Source: a bacterium (lineage in GTDB: Bacteria > Bacillota > Clostridia > Lachnospirales > Lachnospiraceae). From it: a DNA stretch of 56,035 nt. The position numbers and the translations under genes are program-made. Of the stretch, positions 1 through 8,263 are shown piece after piece; position 1 is the stretch's first letter, and every line of letters starts with the position of its first letter. The DNA is taken from the NCBI GenBank assembly GCA_022774325.1, contig JALFNN010000086.1, forward strand, positions 1-56,035, written 5' to 3'. The notes beneath the pieces were generated by a model. It did not search any database. It was not told the origin of the DNA and was given only the letters and a program-made list of their open reading frames with translations.

Positions 1-84
1 TATCACTTTCCGGCGATATTTCACAACCATAATCAAATGATAATATAACAAAAATACTGAATGTGCATTATTATCCAAATCCAT
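1..84 (-). CDS. tnpA: IS200/IS605-family TnpA transposase, N-terminal fragment running off the left edge
   Basis: The minus strand encodes 28 codons from an ATG at 84 to the window edge. The residues around HSVFLLYYHLIMVVKYRRKV are the typical N-terminus of the small Y1 HUH transposase (TnpA) that moves IS200/IS605 elements as single-stranded DNA. The catalytic HUH motif and the tyrosine lie beyond the edge and are not seen. A ribosome binding site (AAAGGA) stands about 11 bases before the ATG, and a TTGTTC / TACAAT promoter pair with 17 bases between can be read further upstream. Family assignment is firm from sequence pattern; completeness is unknown. Confidence 0.85.
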   Translation of the reverse strand, partial: MDLDNNAHSVFLLYYHLIMVVKYRRKVI

Positions 85-209
85 ATTATAATCAATCCTT
101 TCTTTTATTCGACTGATTATATTGTACCACATCCGGCACATCAGAACAAGTGTTCTCTCGTATTTTTTTGCAATTCATCTCGCCACCTAAAGAGGTGGGA
201 GAATTCTTG
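1..209 (-). mobile_element. Left end of an IS200/IS605-type insertion sequence
   Basis: Upstream of tnpA lies a subterminal hairpin at 183-198 (CCACC, six-base loop, GGTGG), the kind of imperfect palindrome that TnpA recognises at the left end of these elements. The exact boundary is not resolved but falls within about 200-212, exactly where the neighbouring antiporter frame stops. IS200/IS605 elements leave no target duplication, so none is expected. The rest of the element is outside the window. Confidence 0.75.
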
Positions 210-1055
210 CTATATCTTGTTAAAAACGCGCATAATCTGTTCCAGCCGATTTTCACTCATCATATTTGAAAAGGTGGCCGAAAAAGCCATTCCCATCAAC
301 ATAAAATTCAAAATCGGAGTCGGCATCACACGGTTATTAAAAAAGAATCCTGCAACAGAAGTAAATAAAATGATGACAATCAGCAATGCCAGCGTTATCC
401 CATCACCATTGTCTCTCCTCAAGATAAATCCTGACAGGAATCCACACACAATCTCAATAACCAGCGGTAATATAACCACCAGAGCAATCATATAAGCCGG
501 CATACTTCCCGCCGAAAGTTTCCCGGCGATCACAGCGATGGTTGTAAAAAATACAACACAGCCTACGATATCATCCAGAGCCGCCATCGGAATCAACGTT
601 TTCGTAACAGGTCCATCCGTCTTAAACTCACGCACAATTGAAAGTGCCGGTGCGGGAGCCGTTGCAAGCGCAATTCCTCCAAAAACAAAACACAGATACA
701 ATGGAACATCTGTTATATAGAATACGACTCCAAATACCAATGAAACAACCAGAAAAGTCCCCAAAGACTGTGTCAGCGTTGTAATCACGATCGCCTTTCC
801 GGATTTCTTAATCTTATTCCAGACCAATTCCGTACCGATCATAAGTCCAACACCACATTCCAGCACATGAATCATAACCTGATACCACCCTGCATCCAAT
901 ATCTCCTGATTCATCAGTGAAAATGCATGCGGTCCTAACAGCATCCCGGCAATCAGCCAGCCTAAAATAGCGGGCAGTTTCAATTTCGATATCAGCTTTC
1001 CTGCCAAAAATGCCAATATAACAACTAAAATCAATTTCACAAACATCAAAATCAT
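210..1055 (-). CDS. Kef-type Na+/H+ or K+/H+ antiporter, truncated at the C-terminus by the IS element
   Basis: A 281-residue, almost entirely hydrophobic protein of the CPA2 monovalent cation:proton antiporter family, expected in the cytoplasmic membrane. The first helices carry the family pattern ILGWLIAGMLLGPHAF, and the middle has ALATAPAPALSIV followed by ALDDIVGCVVFF, with the paired Asp typical of the ion-binding helix. Full-length relatives have about 380-420 residues, so the last three or so membrane helices are missing. The frame ends in RVFNKI plus TAG precisely at the left end of the insertion sequence. It lies 31 bases after the TetR gene and is probably co-transcribed with it. 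Function after truncation is doubtful. Confidence 0.8.
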   Translation of the reverse strand: MILMFVKLILVVILAFLAGKLISKLKLPAILGWLIAGMLLGPHAFSLMNQEILDAGWYQVMIHVLECGVGLMIGTELVWNKIKKSGKAIVITTLTQSLGTFLVVSLVFGVVFYITDVPLYLCFVFGGIALATAPAPALSIVREFKTDGPVTKTLIPMAALDDIVGCVVFFTTIAVIAGKLSAGSMPAYMIALVVILPLVIEIVCGFLSGFILRRDNGDGITLALLIVIILFTSVAGFFFNNRVMPTPILNFMLMGMAFSATFSNMMSENRLEQIMRVFNKI

Positions 1056-1086
1056 TTTGTTACACTTCCTTACTTCATATTTATCT

Positions 1087-1731
1087 TCACCTTAGATTTT
1101 CTGAGAAATCCTCCGTTTTCTTTGCAATACCGTACATGATCATATCCAATAATTCCGATAATCTGCTCTCATGTGTCTCGATCACTTTTTGTATATCTTC
1201 ATTCTCATAATACATCTCCCGGAAATAGCCATTATACATTTCCTGCATTGTCATCAGATACTGAATCGCTTTCTCAACACTTACCCCTTTTCTTAATTCC
1301 ATCTGAAACAGTAATTCTGCATAGCGTTCTTTTAAACACTCATCATAACCAACTCTCAATTCTTTCAACTCTTTTATCAGATGCCTTGGAGGCATCAAAA
1401 CACTATTAAAGAAAATCTGCGCATAATACGGGTTTTTTTCAAAGAAAACCTGTCGGGCATTTAAGAGTTCTTTCAGTTTTTCCTCCACACTCTCCGAATG
1501 ACAAACTGTATTCTTAATATGTCTCGTCATTTCTTCATAACATTGTTTCACACAGATTAAATACAATTCATCTTTATTTTTGAAATTGTGATAGATCAAT
1601 CCTTTTGATATATGATTATCGCTGCAAATTGTATTCAGTGAGGCCGCTTCGTAACTCTTCGTACCAAATTCTGCAATTGCCGCCTGAATGATTTTCTCGC
1701 AAGTGAGTCTGGTTTTTTCTTCCTTCTTCAT
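1087..1731 (-). CDS. TetR/AcrR-family transcriptional regulator
   Basis: A 214-residue one-component repressor. The N-terminal helix-turn-helix spans about residues 10-55, with the family signature KIIQAAIAEFGTKSYEAASL then HISKGLIYHNFKNKDELY. The remaining helical domain would bind an unknown ligand. The start ATG at 1731 follows a strong AAAGGAGGG ribosome binding site. It is the first gene of a probable two-gene unit with the antiporter, so it likely controls that efflux function. Its promoter is covered by two copies of a TTGACC-type half-site, which points to autorepression. The ligand cannot be predicted from sequence. Confidence 0.9.
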   Translation of the reverse strand: MKKEEKTRLTCEKIIQAAIAEFGTKSYEAASLNTICSDNHISKGLIYHNFKNKDELYLICVKQCYEEMTRHIKNTVCHSESVEEKLKELLNARQVFFEKNPYYAQIFFNSVLMPPRHLIKELKELRVGYDECLKERYAELLFQMELRKGVSVEKAIQYLMTMQEMYNGYFREMYYENEDIQKVIETHESRLSELLDMIMYGIAKKTEDFSENLR

Positions 1732-1746
1732 AAAGCCCTCCTTTTC

Positions 1747-1790
1747 TTGACTGTATGGTCAATAATACTACAAACAAACCATGTGGTCAA
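1747..1790 (-). promoter_or_regulatory. Promoter and paired operators of the tetR-antiporter unit
   Basis: On the minus strand a -35 box TTGACC (1790-1785) is followed after exactly 17 bases by a -10 box TATTAT (1767-1762). An imperfect palindrome TTGAC-N6-GTCAA lies at 1747-1762, just downstream of the -10 box. A related box, TTGACCACATGGTTTG, covers the -35 region at 1790-1775. The two GGTCAA half-sites are 28 bases apart. This arrangement is what a self-repressing TetR protein would need; protein binding itself is inferred. Confidence 0.7.
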
Positions 1791-1837
1791 TAATATCTCA
1801 TCATTTTTATTCTCCAAATTCTTTAATAACAAAAAAA

Positions 1838-1894
1838 GCAAGTATATTCCGGCTGAACTATTTTTCAGATTTTAGCTAGCCACAATATACTTGC
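1838..1894 (-). terminator. Long hairpin, probable terminator
   Basis: GCAAGTATATT at 1838-1848 is exactly complementary to 1884-1894. Inside the long loop are smaller nested pairs (GGCT/AGCC and CTGAA/TTCAG). On the minus strand the stem is followed by a U-rich tract from the seven A residues at 1831-1837, so it would terminate transcription leaving the broken ATPase gene. Confidence 0.55.
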
Positions 1895-1909
1895 AAATTT
1901 CATTTTAAT

Positions 1910-2757
1910 TTAGAATGTACTTAGAGCGACGCGATTCATATATGCGTTCATTGCTTTCTTATCTCCAAGCAGCAGAGCTTTGATAAAATCGTTGTAATCC
2001 GGCTCCACGCATTTGAGCCATCCCCGTACCATGGTGTTGAACATTCGCTCAACTTCATAATTGGTAAGCACCAGTTCATACTTCGCCTCTTCCCCGTATT
2101 CCAACGACTCCTCCCGTTCAAAGCTCAGTACTTTCAGATAACCACTTGCAAGAAGCAAACTCCAGATTGCAGATTCATTATTATCTAGTTGATTATATAC
2201 AATCTGTTCGTCAATTGGCGTACGAATTGTTTCACCGCAGAGAAGATTTTCAAATTTTTCTTTAATTGTGCGGTTTCCTTCCCGAAGCAGTTTCCCAACG
2301 AGACTATTAGAGCTGGTGTTAGCCCAGTATGTCCTAAAATCCTTTTTATCAAGATAATTCAAAATCGACCATGGATTGTAAATATCTTTACATTCACCAA
2401 AGATAAATCCGTCGTACCAGTATTTTACCTGTTCTTTCTTTTCTGACAGTCCACATTCGTCCAAGATAAGCTTCCTGCATGGGCGTATCATACTCATCAA
2501 AAAGAATAATGACTTCTTTCCCATAGTATCGATACAGATAGCTCGATAATTGGTAAAGTGCCGATGTCGCATCAGGATTCCTGATATCTTCTGCCAAAAT
2601 TCGATCATAAAAACTTCGGTCTGCATCTGTTAACGCATCTGTATCTCTCTCTGATCTGCATAATCTATAGAGAAAAAGCGTTCTAACATACTCAAATTAA
2701 GCGTCTTACCAAAACGTCGCGGACGATTAATCAATGTGACACTGCCACCATTTTCTT
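1910..2757 (-). pseudogene. Degraded AAA-ATPase-like protein (PF09820/DUF1703 family)
   Basis: Pieces of one protein lie in different frames. From about 2757 the minus strand reads GGSVTLINRPRRFGKTLNLS, the diverged P-loop of this family, up to YADQRE. The frame then shifts and continues as TDALTDADRSFYDRILAED through VIILFDEYDTPMQEAYL (the Walker B region) to about 2450. A second shift leads into LDECGLSEKKEQVKYWYDGF and on to a stop after NRVALSTF. At least two frameshifts are needed. The start of the gene is missing (it abuts the end of the HipA-like gene) and so is the C-terminal PD-(D/E)XK nuclease-like part. Relatives are about 550-600 residues. This is a dead copy; a second fragment of the same family lies at 34.0-34.2 kb. 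Confidence 0.85.
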
Positions 2758-3849
2758 CAATTCCGCCAATCTCATTTGAAACATCTCAGCTTCTTTTTCC
2801 ATATCCCCAAACTTCTTCATATCCATTTCACGAACCATCCGAAGTCCGATATGTTTTACCGCTTCTTGTGCCGCTTCTTTCTGCGACATCTGCTCCGGGA
2901 AAACGGTCTGGCACTTTGCGCCTTCCAGATTATCATATGACAAAAAGCACTGATTAAAATCCATGAGCGGATACAAAGACACATACTTATTCGTACGGTT
3001 GTCCACCAGAAATCCCCAGTTCTCCGGATGCCGGTCCGTATTTCCGGTCAGATAGTCCAGTATGTTCATCCCATAATATGTAACAGGATCCATTTCTTTG
3101 CAGACTTCCAGTGTATCCAGATTATGATTACACGCATAAATATCGAATGCCATTTTAGAAACCATGGAATATTCTTTCGAAGTAATGATATCACTTTCCG
3201 ATACGATTTCTCCGTCATATTCATGTTCGCGATAAATGACCTGCGGAATGTCAAAGCACTGGCAGATTTCACTTGCCAGTACTTCTCTTTTCACCGCTTC
3301 TGCTTCTCCGTCTTTTAATAACTTAAATCCCGAATCGCATCGGATCCAGGCCTTGGGAAAGCATCCTCTTGTAGATAAATCCGGTGCCAGTTCCTGATTC
3401 GTAACCGTCATCTGGCGCCCCTTAAGAGTGAGTTCGACAATCGCTTCATTCAAAGGATTATCATATAAATTTATTTCATCAAATGTTGTTCTGTCCCCTT
3501 CGTTTCTCACCCAGTATACATCCGTCAAAGAAACACATCGGTACGACAGTGATATATTCGCCCTGTCTTTATCCGTAACTGCCTGCATGACTCCGATACT
3601 GTTCAGAATATCTTTTGCGTATTTTCGATCCAGAGACAATACTCTTGATGCGCACCAATGATTAAAATTATTTACATTATTTACAAGCACATCAATGTCA
3701 TTATCATCTTCCACATCCAAATATAAATCATACGGCATAAACGATTCTTCAAAGATCTCTGCCTTTCCGGAAGATGAAATCTTTGCCACTATTTTCTCCA
3801 TATGCATAATTTCATAAACAGTTACTTTTTTCAAGGTTTTCCCTACCAT
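2731..3849 (-). CDS. HipA-like kinase-fold protein
   Basis: A 372-residue protein whose C-terminal half carries the HipA-type kinase pattern: LTGNTDRHPENWGFLVD (catalytic Asp and Asn, about residues 265-285) and LYPLMDFNQCF (metal-binding Asp, about 295-305). HipA proteins are Ser/Thr kinases with a split N-terminal domain, often paired with a HipB repressor, and some arrest growth by phosphorylating aminoacyl-tRNA synthetases. No HipB-like gene lies next to this copy. Its start overlaps the end of the GH13 gene by seven bases, so it is probably translated with it. The 3' end overlaps the relic of the AAA ATPase. The substrate is unknown; calling it a toxin would be inference only. Confidence 0.75.
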   Translation of the reverse strand: MVGKTLKKVTVYEIMHMEKIVAKISSSGKAEIFEESFMPYDLYLDVEDDNDIDVLVNNVNNFNHWCASRVLSLDRKYAKDILNSIGVMQAVTDKDRANISLSYRCVSLTDVYWVRNEGDRTTFDEINLYDNPLNEAIVELTLKGRQMTVTNQELAPDLSTRGCFPKAWIRCDSGFKLLKDGEAEAVKREVLASEICQCFDIPQVIYREHEYDGEIVSESDIITSKEYSMVSKMAFDIYACNHNLDTLEVCKEMDPVTYYGMNILDYLTGNTDRHPENWGFLVDNRTNKYVSLYPLMDFNQCFLSYDNLEGAKCQTVFPEQMSQKEAAQEAVKHIGLRMVREMDMKKFGDMEKEAEMFQMRLAELKKMVAVSH

Positions 3850-5885
3850 TTCTTATTCTTCAATACAATCGCCGATTTCGGTCCCATCATCAGTGACAGA
3901 ATTCCCTCCTTCACCACATACTCATCAAACGCACCGATATAGCCTTCTACATAAGAATACATGATTCGTGCCATATTGGAACCTTCTTTCACTTCCGCAG
4001 GCATGACATTGACATGAATCTCCCGAAGTTCGTCTGCGCTGTTGATGATTACGATAATCTGTTCATCTCCCCAGAATCTTCCGTACGCAAGAAGTCCCGG
4101 TCCCCATTTTAACATTTTAAGAGAACCTTTCTTCAATGCAAGATTTTCTCTGTGAATACGGATCATTTCCCGGTAAAAACTGATCATCTCTTTGTTTTCG
4201 CGTCCCCATGGATAGGTTCTGCGGTTATCCGGATCCGTGAACCCACAGACTCCGGCTTCATCTCCATAATAGAGTGTTGGCGCACCGATCCATGTCATCT
4301 GCATCACAATGGCAGCACGCATAACTGCAAGATCCACTCCCTGATTCGCAGCTTCCGGTCCCAGTTCTGCGACTCTTCCGACCTTATGGTTCGTTCTTGT
4401 AAGGAACCGTGAATGATCATGGTTAGAAAGCTGGTTCATCGCCGTCTGCAGGGATGGGGTCATCATACTTGCCATATGATGCTTCATCGCATTCACAAAA
4501 TTATCTGCATTCCCCAGAAGATCCTCACGGTATTCGTCACTATGCTTTTCCATTCCGGTGAGGAACCAGGTCAGAGGTTCCATAAACGCGTCATAGTTCA
4601 TGACCGTATCCCATTCGTCGCCTTCCAGCCATTCTCTCGGATCTCCATAATGCTCTGCCAGAATTAATGCATTGGGATTCGCATCTTTCACAACCTTGCG
4701 GAATTTTTTCCAGAATTCATGATTGTATTCGTTGCTTCTCCCCAGATCAGCCGCGACATCCAGACGCCATCCATCCACATTATAAGGCGGTGAGACCCAT
4801 TTTTTTGCCACGCCAAGTACATATTCTTCTAATTCTTTCGAATCTTCATAATTCAGCTTCGGAAGCGTGTCATGTCCCCACCATCCATCATAACTGGCAT
4901 TTTGCGGCCACTCACTGTCATTATTATTGTGGAACAGGAAATAGTTCCGGTATGGGCTCTGTGCGCTCATATATGCCCCAGGCTGATATCCTTCCACCTG
5001 ATCATAAATCATTTCCCGATCCATCCATTTGTTAAACGAACCACAATGATTGAATACTCCGTCAATAATTATTCTCATTCCGCGACGGTGGATCTCTTCA
5101 ACCAGCCGGATAAACAGCTGATTGCTGGCTTCCAGATTTTCTTTGTCCGTTGTACGAATCCGGTATTTATCAGCGTGATAATTACTCTTTTCCCCGGGTT
5201 CCAAAAGTCTACCGCCATCTGTCACTATCTTTCCAACATGTGGATCAATATAATCATAATCCTGCGTGTCATATTTATGATTGGACGGAGAAACGAATAA
5301 TGGATTACAGTAAATCACTTCTACTCCAAGACTCTGCAGATAATCCAGCTTATTTATCACGCCCTGTAGATCTCCTCCATAGAATTCACGCACATCCATC
5401 GGCTGCGGATAGCGGTACCAGTCTTCCACCTTTTGTACTTGATCGCCTATATAGAAGTACTCCCCTGTCTGAACATCATTGGTTGGATCTCCGTTGCAGA
5501 AACGATCCGTATAAATCTGATACATCACCGCCCCCTTTGCCCACTCTGGTGTGGCAAATCCGGGAACAATCCTGAAATCATAGTATTCTGCGTAATCGTC
5601 TCTCGCTCCCCACTGGTTATAATAGCAGACTTCTTCGCCTTTCAAAATTTTAAAATAATATCTGAATTCCTCATTGTCAAGCTGCCAGTCAATGCAATAA
5701 TAATCAAACGCGCCTTTTGAGATCATTTTCTTCATCGGAAAGCTCTCATCCTTGATGCACACCAGTACTTCATCCACATCGTCCTTTGCCGTCCGGAACC
5801 ACAATTGTATCCATTCGTCTACTTCCGGCTCCGGCGGGCTAACATATGCCTCAGTGCCATCGCAAAACAATGCTTCTTTATTCAT
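3843..5885 (-). CDS. Glycoside hydrolase family 13 enzyme (neopullulanase/cyclomaltodextrinase/alpha-amylase type)
   Basis: A 680-residue intracellular GH13 enzyme that should hydrolyse alpha-glucans. Residues 1-110 form a beta-rich domain like the N-terminal CBM34/N domain of neopullulanases. The barrel has all four conserved regions: region I RIIIDGVFNH (about 271-280), region II DGWRLDVAAD with nucleophile Asp376, region III LILAEHYGD with acid/base Glu411, and region IV LSNHDHSR with Asp490. There is no signal peptide. A GAGGAAAC ribosome binding site precedes the ATG, 16 bases after the end of ftsH. Exact product specificity is not decidable here. Confidence 0.9.
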   Translation of the reverse strand: MNKEALFCDGTEAYVSPPEPEVDEWIQLWFRTAKDDVDEVLVCIKDESFPMKKMISKGAFDYYCIDWQLDNEEFRYYFKILKGEEVCYYNQWGARDDYAEYYDFRIVPGFATPEWAKGAVMYQIYTDRFCNGDPTNDVQTGEYFYIGDQVQKVEDWYRYPQPMDVREFYGGDLQGVINKLDYLQSLGVEVIYCNPLFVSPSNHKYDTQDYDYIDPHVGKIVTDGGRLLEPGEKSNYHADKYRIRTTDKENLEASNQLFIRLVEEIHRRGMRIIIDGVFNHCGSFNKWMDREMIYDQVEGYQPGAYMSAQSPYRNYFLFHNNNDSEWPQNASYDGWWGHDTLPKLNYEDSKELEEYVLGVAKKWVSPPYNVDGWRLDVAADLGRSNEYNHEFWKKFRKVVKDANPNALILAEHYGDPREWLEGDEWDTVMNYDAFMEPLTWFLTGMEKHSDEYREDLLGNADNFVNAMKHHMASMMTPSLQTAMNQLSNHDHSRFLTRTNHKVGRVAELGPEAANQGVDLAVMRAAIVMQMTWIGAPTLYYGDEAGVCGFTDPDNRRTYPWGRENKEMISFYREMIRIHRENLALKKGSLKMLKWGPGLLAYGRFWGDEQIIVIINSADELREIHVNVMPAEVKEGSNMARIMYSYVEGYIGAFDEYVVKEGILSLMMGPKSAIVLKNKKW

Positions 5886-5901
5886 AATGTTTCCTCAATT
5901 C

Positions 5902-7722
5902 CTAATCAAATAATGCTTCAAATTCTTCTCTTGTAATCTTTTCTTTCTGAAGCAGAAGTTCCGCGCAGGCATTCAATACATCTTCATGTTCTTTAATGAT
6001 CTGTTTCGCCCGGGCATAACATTCATCTATAATTCTCTTAACTTCTGAATCGATCGTAGACGCAATCTGCTCACCATACGCACGTGATGAATGTGCAAGA
6101 TCTCTTCCCAGAAAGACTTCATCACTGTCATTATCGTAATTTACCAGTCCAAGAGCTTCCGACATACCAAATTTCGTCACCATAGATCTCGCATAGGCAG
6201 TTGCCTGCTTGATATCCTGAGATGCTCCGGTTGTGATGTCATCAAAAACCATCTCCTCAGCAGCTCTTCCACCGAGCGAAACTGTGATATCCTGAAGCAT
6301 CTGGCCTCTGGTATTGAACATCTCATCCTTTTCCGGCAATGGCATCGTATACCCCGCCGCTCCCGATCCAGTAGGAATAATGGATACACTGTACACAGGT
6401 CCCACATCAGGAAGTACATGGAACAAGATCGCATGCCCTGATTCATGAAATGCTGTGATCCGTTTCTCTTTATCCGAAATAATACGGCTCTTTTTCTCCG
6501 CACCGATACCTACTTTCACAAATGCATGCCGGATGTCTGCCTGCTGCAGATACACACGCCCTTCTTTAGCAGCCGTGATCGCTGCTTCATTCAACAGATT
6601 TTCCAGATCCGCGCCGGTAAATCCAGCCGTTGTCTGGGCAATCTGCTGCAGATCCACATCCTCCGCAAGTGGTTTTCCTTTCGCATGGACCTGAAGGATC
6701 TCAAGTCTTCCCTGCACATCCGGTCTTCCAACGACCACTTTTCTGTCAAACCGCCCCGGGCGAAGAATGGCAGGATCCAGAATATCCACACGGTTCGTCG
6801 CAGCCATAACAATAATTCCCTCATTCGGTCCAAAGCCATCCATCTCTACCAGAAGCTGGTTCAATGTCTGCTCTCTCTCATCATGGCCTCCGCCCATACC
6901 TGTTCCGCGGCGTCTTGCCACCGCATCAATCTCATCAATAAATACAATACAGGGCGAATTGTGTTTCGCATCCTCAAAGAGATCTCTCACACGGGATGCT
7001 CCAACTCCGACAAACATCTCCACAAAATCGGAACCGGAAATCGTGAAAAACGGGACCCCGGCTTCACCAGCCACCGCTCTTGCAAGTAAAGTCTTACCGG
7101 TTCCCGGAGGTCCCTCAAGCAGCACCCCCTTCGGGATTCTTGCTCCAACCTGAATATATTTCCCCGGAGCTTTCAAAAAATCCACAATCTCTTCCAGTTC
7201 TTCCTTTTCTTCTTTCAGGCCGGCAACCTGGTTGAACTTGACTTTATTTTCCGCTTCTGTGCTCATCTTCGCACGGCTTTTCCCAAAATTCATCGCCTTT
7301 GCATTTGCACCACCCTGGCGATTCATCATCATAACCAGAAGAACAAGTGCACCTATCATCAAAAGCGTTGGTAACATCGTTGTCGCAAACCAGCTTTCCT
7401 GTGGTACAGAATCCACATAACAGATTACTTCATCATAAGAGCTCAGAAGCTCCTGTGCTTCATTAACGTCTGTGACATACAGTTCTTCCAGCACACCATT
7501 ATTTTTCTCAATCCTTAGCGTGCCATTTGGTGCTACCTTGTCCGGCTTTACTTCAACTTTCTTAATATTATTATCTTGCAGATCTTCCTGGAACTCCCGG
7601 TAAGTATATGCCTTCTCCTGTTTCTCGGCCTGATTCATAAACCAGTATGCTCCTATCATAAAAACAGCACAAAGAAGAAGCATCAGCCCGCTGATTCCTC
7701 TTGTCTTATTATTATTATTCAA
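5902..7722 (-). CDS. ftsH: ATP-dependent zinc metalloprotease FtsH
   Basis: A 606-residue membrane-anchored AAA+ protease that extracts and degrades damaged membrane proteins and short-lived regulators. Two transmembrane helices (about 10-30 and 112-133) flank a short extracytoplasmic domain. The AAA module has Walker A GPPGTGKT (204-211), Walker B IVFIDEIDA (259-267) and the second region of homology ATNRVDILDPAILRPGRFDR. The zinc site HESGH is at 426-430. It is the last conserved gene of the block tilS-hpt-ftsH, an order shared with Bacillus subtilis. Length and motifs are complete. Confidence 0.97.
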   Translation of the reverse strand: MNNNNKTRGISGLMLLLCAVFMIGAYWFMNQAEKQEKAYTYREFQEDLQDNNIKKVEVKPDKVAPNGTLRIEKNNGVLEELYVTDVNEAQELLSSYDEVICYVDSVPQESWFATTMLPTLLMIGALVLLVMMMNRQGGANAKAMNFGKSRAKMSTEAENKVKFNQVAGLKEEKEELEEIVDFLKAPGKYIQVGARIPKGVLLEGPPGTGKTLLARAVAGEAGVPFFTISGSDFVEMFVGVGASRVRDLFEDAKHNSPCIVFIDEIDAVARRRGTGMGGGHDEREQTLNQLLVEMDGFGPNEGIIVMAATNRVDILDPAILRPGRFDRKVVVGRPDVQGRLEILQVHAKGKPLAEDVDLQQIAQTTAGFTGADLENLLNEAAITAAKEGRVYLQQADIRHAFVKVGIGAEKKSRIISDKEKRITAFHESGHAILFHVLPDVGPVYSVSIIPTGSGAAGYTMPLPEKDEMFNTRGQMLQDITVSLGGRAAEEMVFDDITTGASQDIKQATAYARSMVTKFGMSEALGLVNYDNDSDEVFLGRDLAHSSRAYGEQIASTIDSEVKRIIDECYARAKQIIKEHEDVLNACAELLLQKEKITREEFEALFD

Positions 7723-7741
7723 TTATTGCTCCTTCCACCAA

Positions 7742-8263
7742 TTACATCTCTACGCATCCGATGTATGGTAAATTTCTATATTTCTGTGCATAATCTAATC
7801 CGAACCCTACCACAAATTCATCCGGAATATTAAATCCTACATAATCAACATGCACGTCTTTAACACGCCGTTCCGGTTTGTCGAGTAATGTACAAAGACG
7901 CATACTCTTAGGTCCCCTCTTCTGAAGAATTTCCAGCAGATAAGAAAGCGTACGTCCTGAGTCCACAATATCCTCAACTACAAGTACATCCTTTCCTTCC
8001 AGCGATTCATCAAGATCCTTCGCAATCTTCACAACTCCGCTGGATGAAGTTCCGTCACCATAGCTGCTGACACTCATGAAGTCCATGGAAACCGGCACAG
8101 TAATCCTCTTTGCCAGTTCACACATGAAGAAAACTCCTCCCTTAAGTACACAGATCAAATGTACCTGTTTTCCCGCATAATCCTCACTGATCTTTTTTCC
8201 TAATTCTTCAATTCTTGCATTCACTTCTTTTTCCGGTATTAAAACCTTAATTTTCTCTGCCAT
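7742..8263 (-). CDS. hpt: Hypoxanthine phosphoribosyltransferase
   Basis: A 173-residue type I phosphoribosyltransferase that makes IMP and GMP from hypoxanthine or guanine and PRPP in purine salvage. The PRPP-binding loop VLVVEDIVDSGRTL is at about 93-106, and the flexible loop region SSYGDGTSSSG at about 66-76. It starts directly at the end of tilS with no intergenic space, and ftsH follows after 19 bases, so the three genes are one transcriptional unit. Confidence 0.96.
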   Translation of the reverse strand: MAEKIKVLIPEKEVNARIEELGKKISEDYAGKQVHLICVLKGGVFFMCELAKRITVPVSMDFMSVSSYGDGTSSSGVVKIAKDLDESLEGKDVLVVEDIVDSGRTLSYLLEILQKRGPKSMRLCTLLDKPERRVKDVHVDYVGFNIPDEFVVGFGLDYAQKYRNLPYIGCVEM

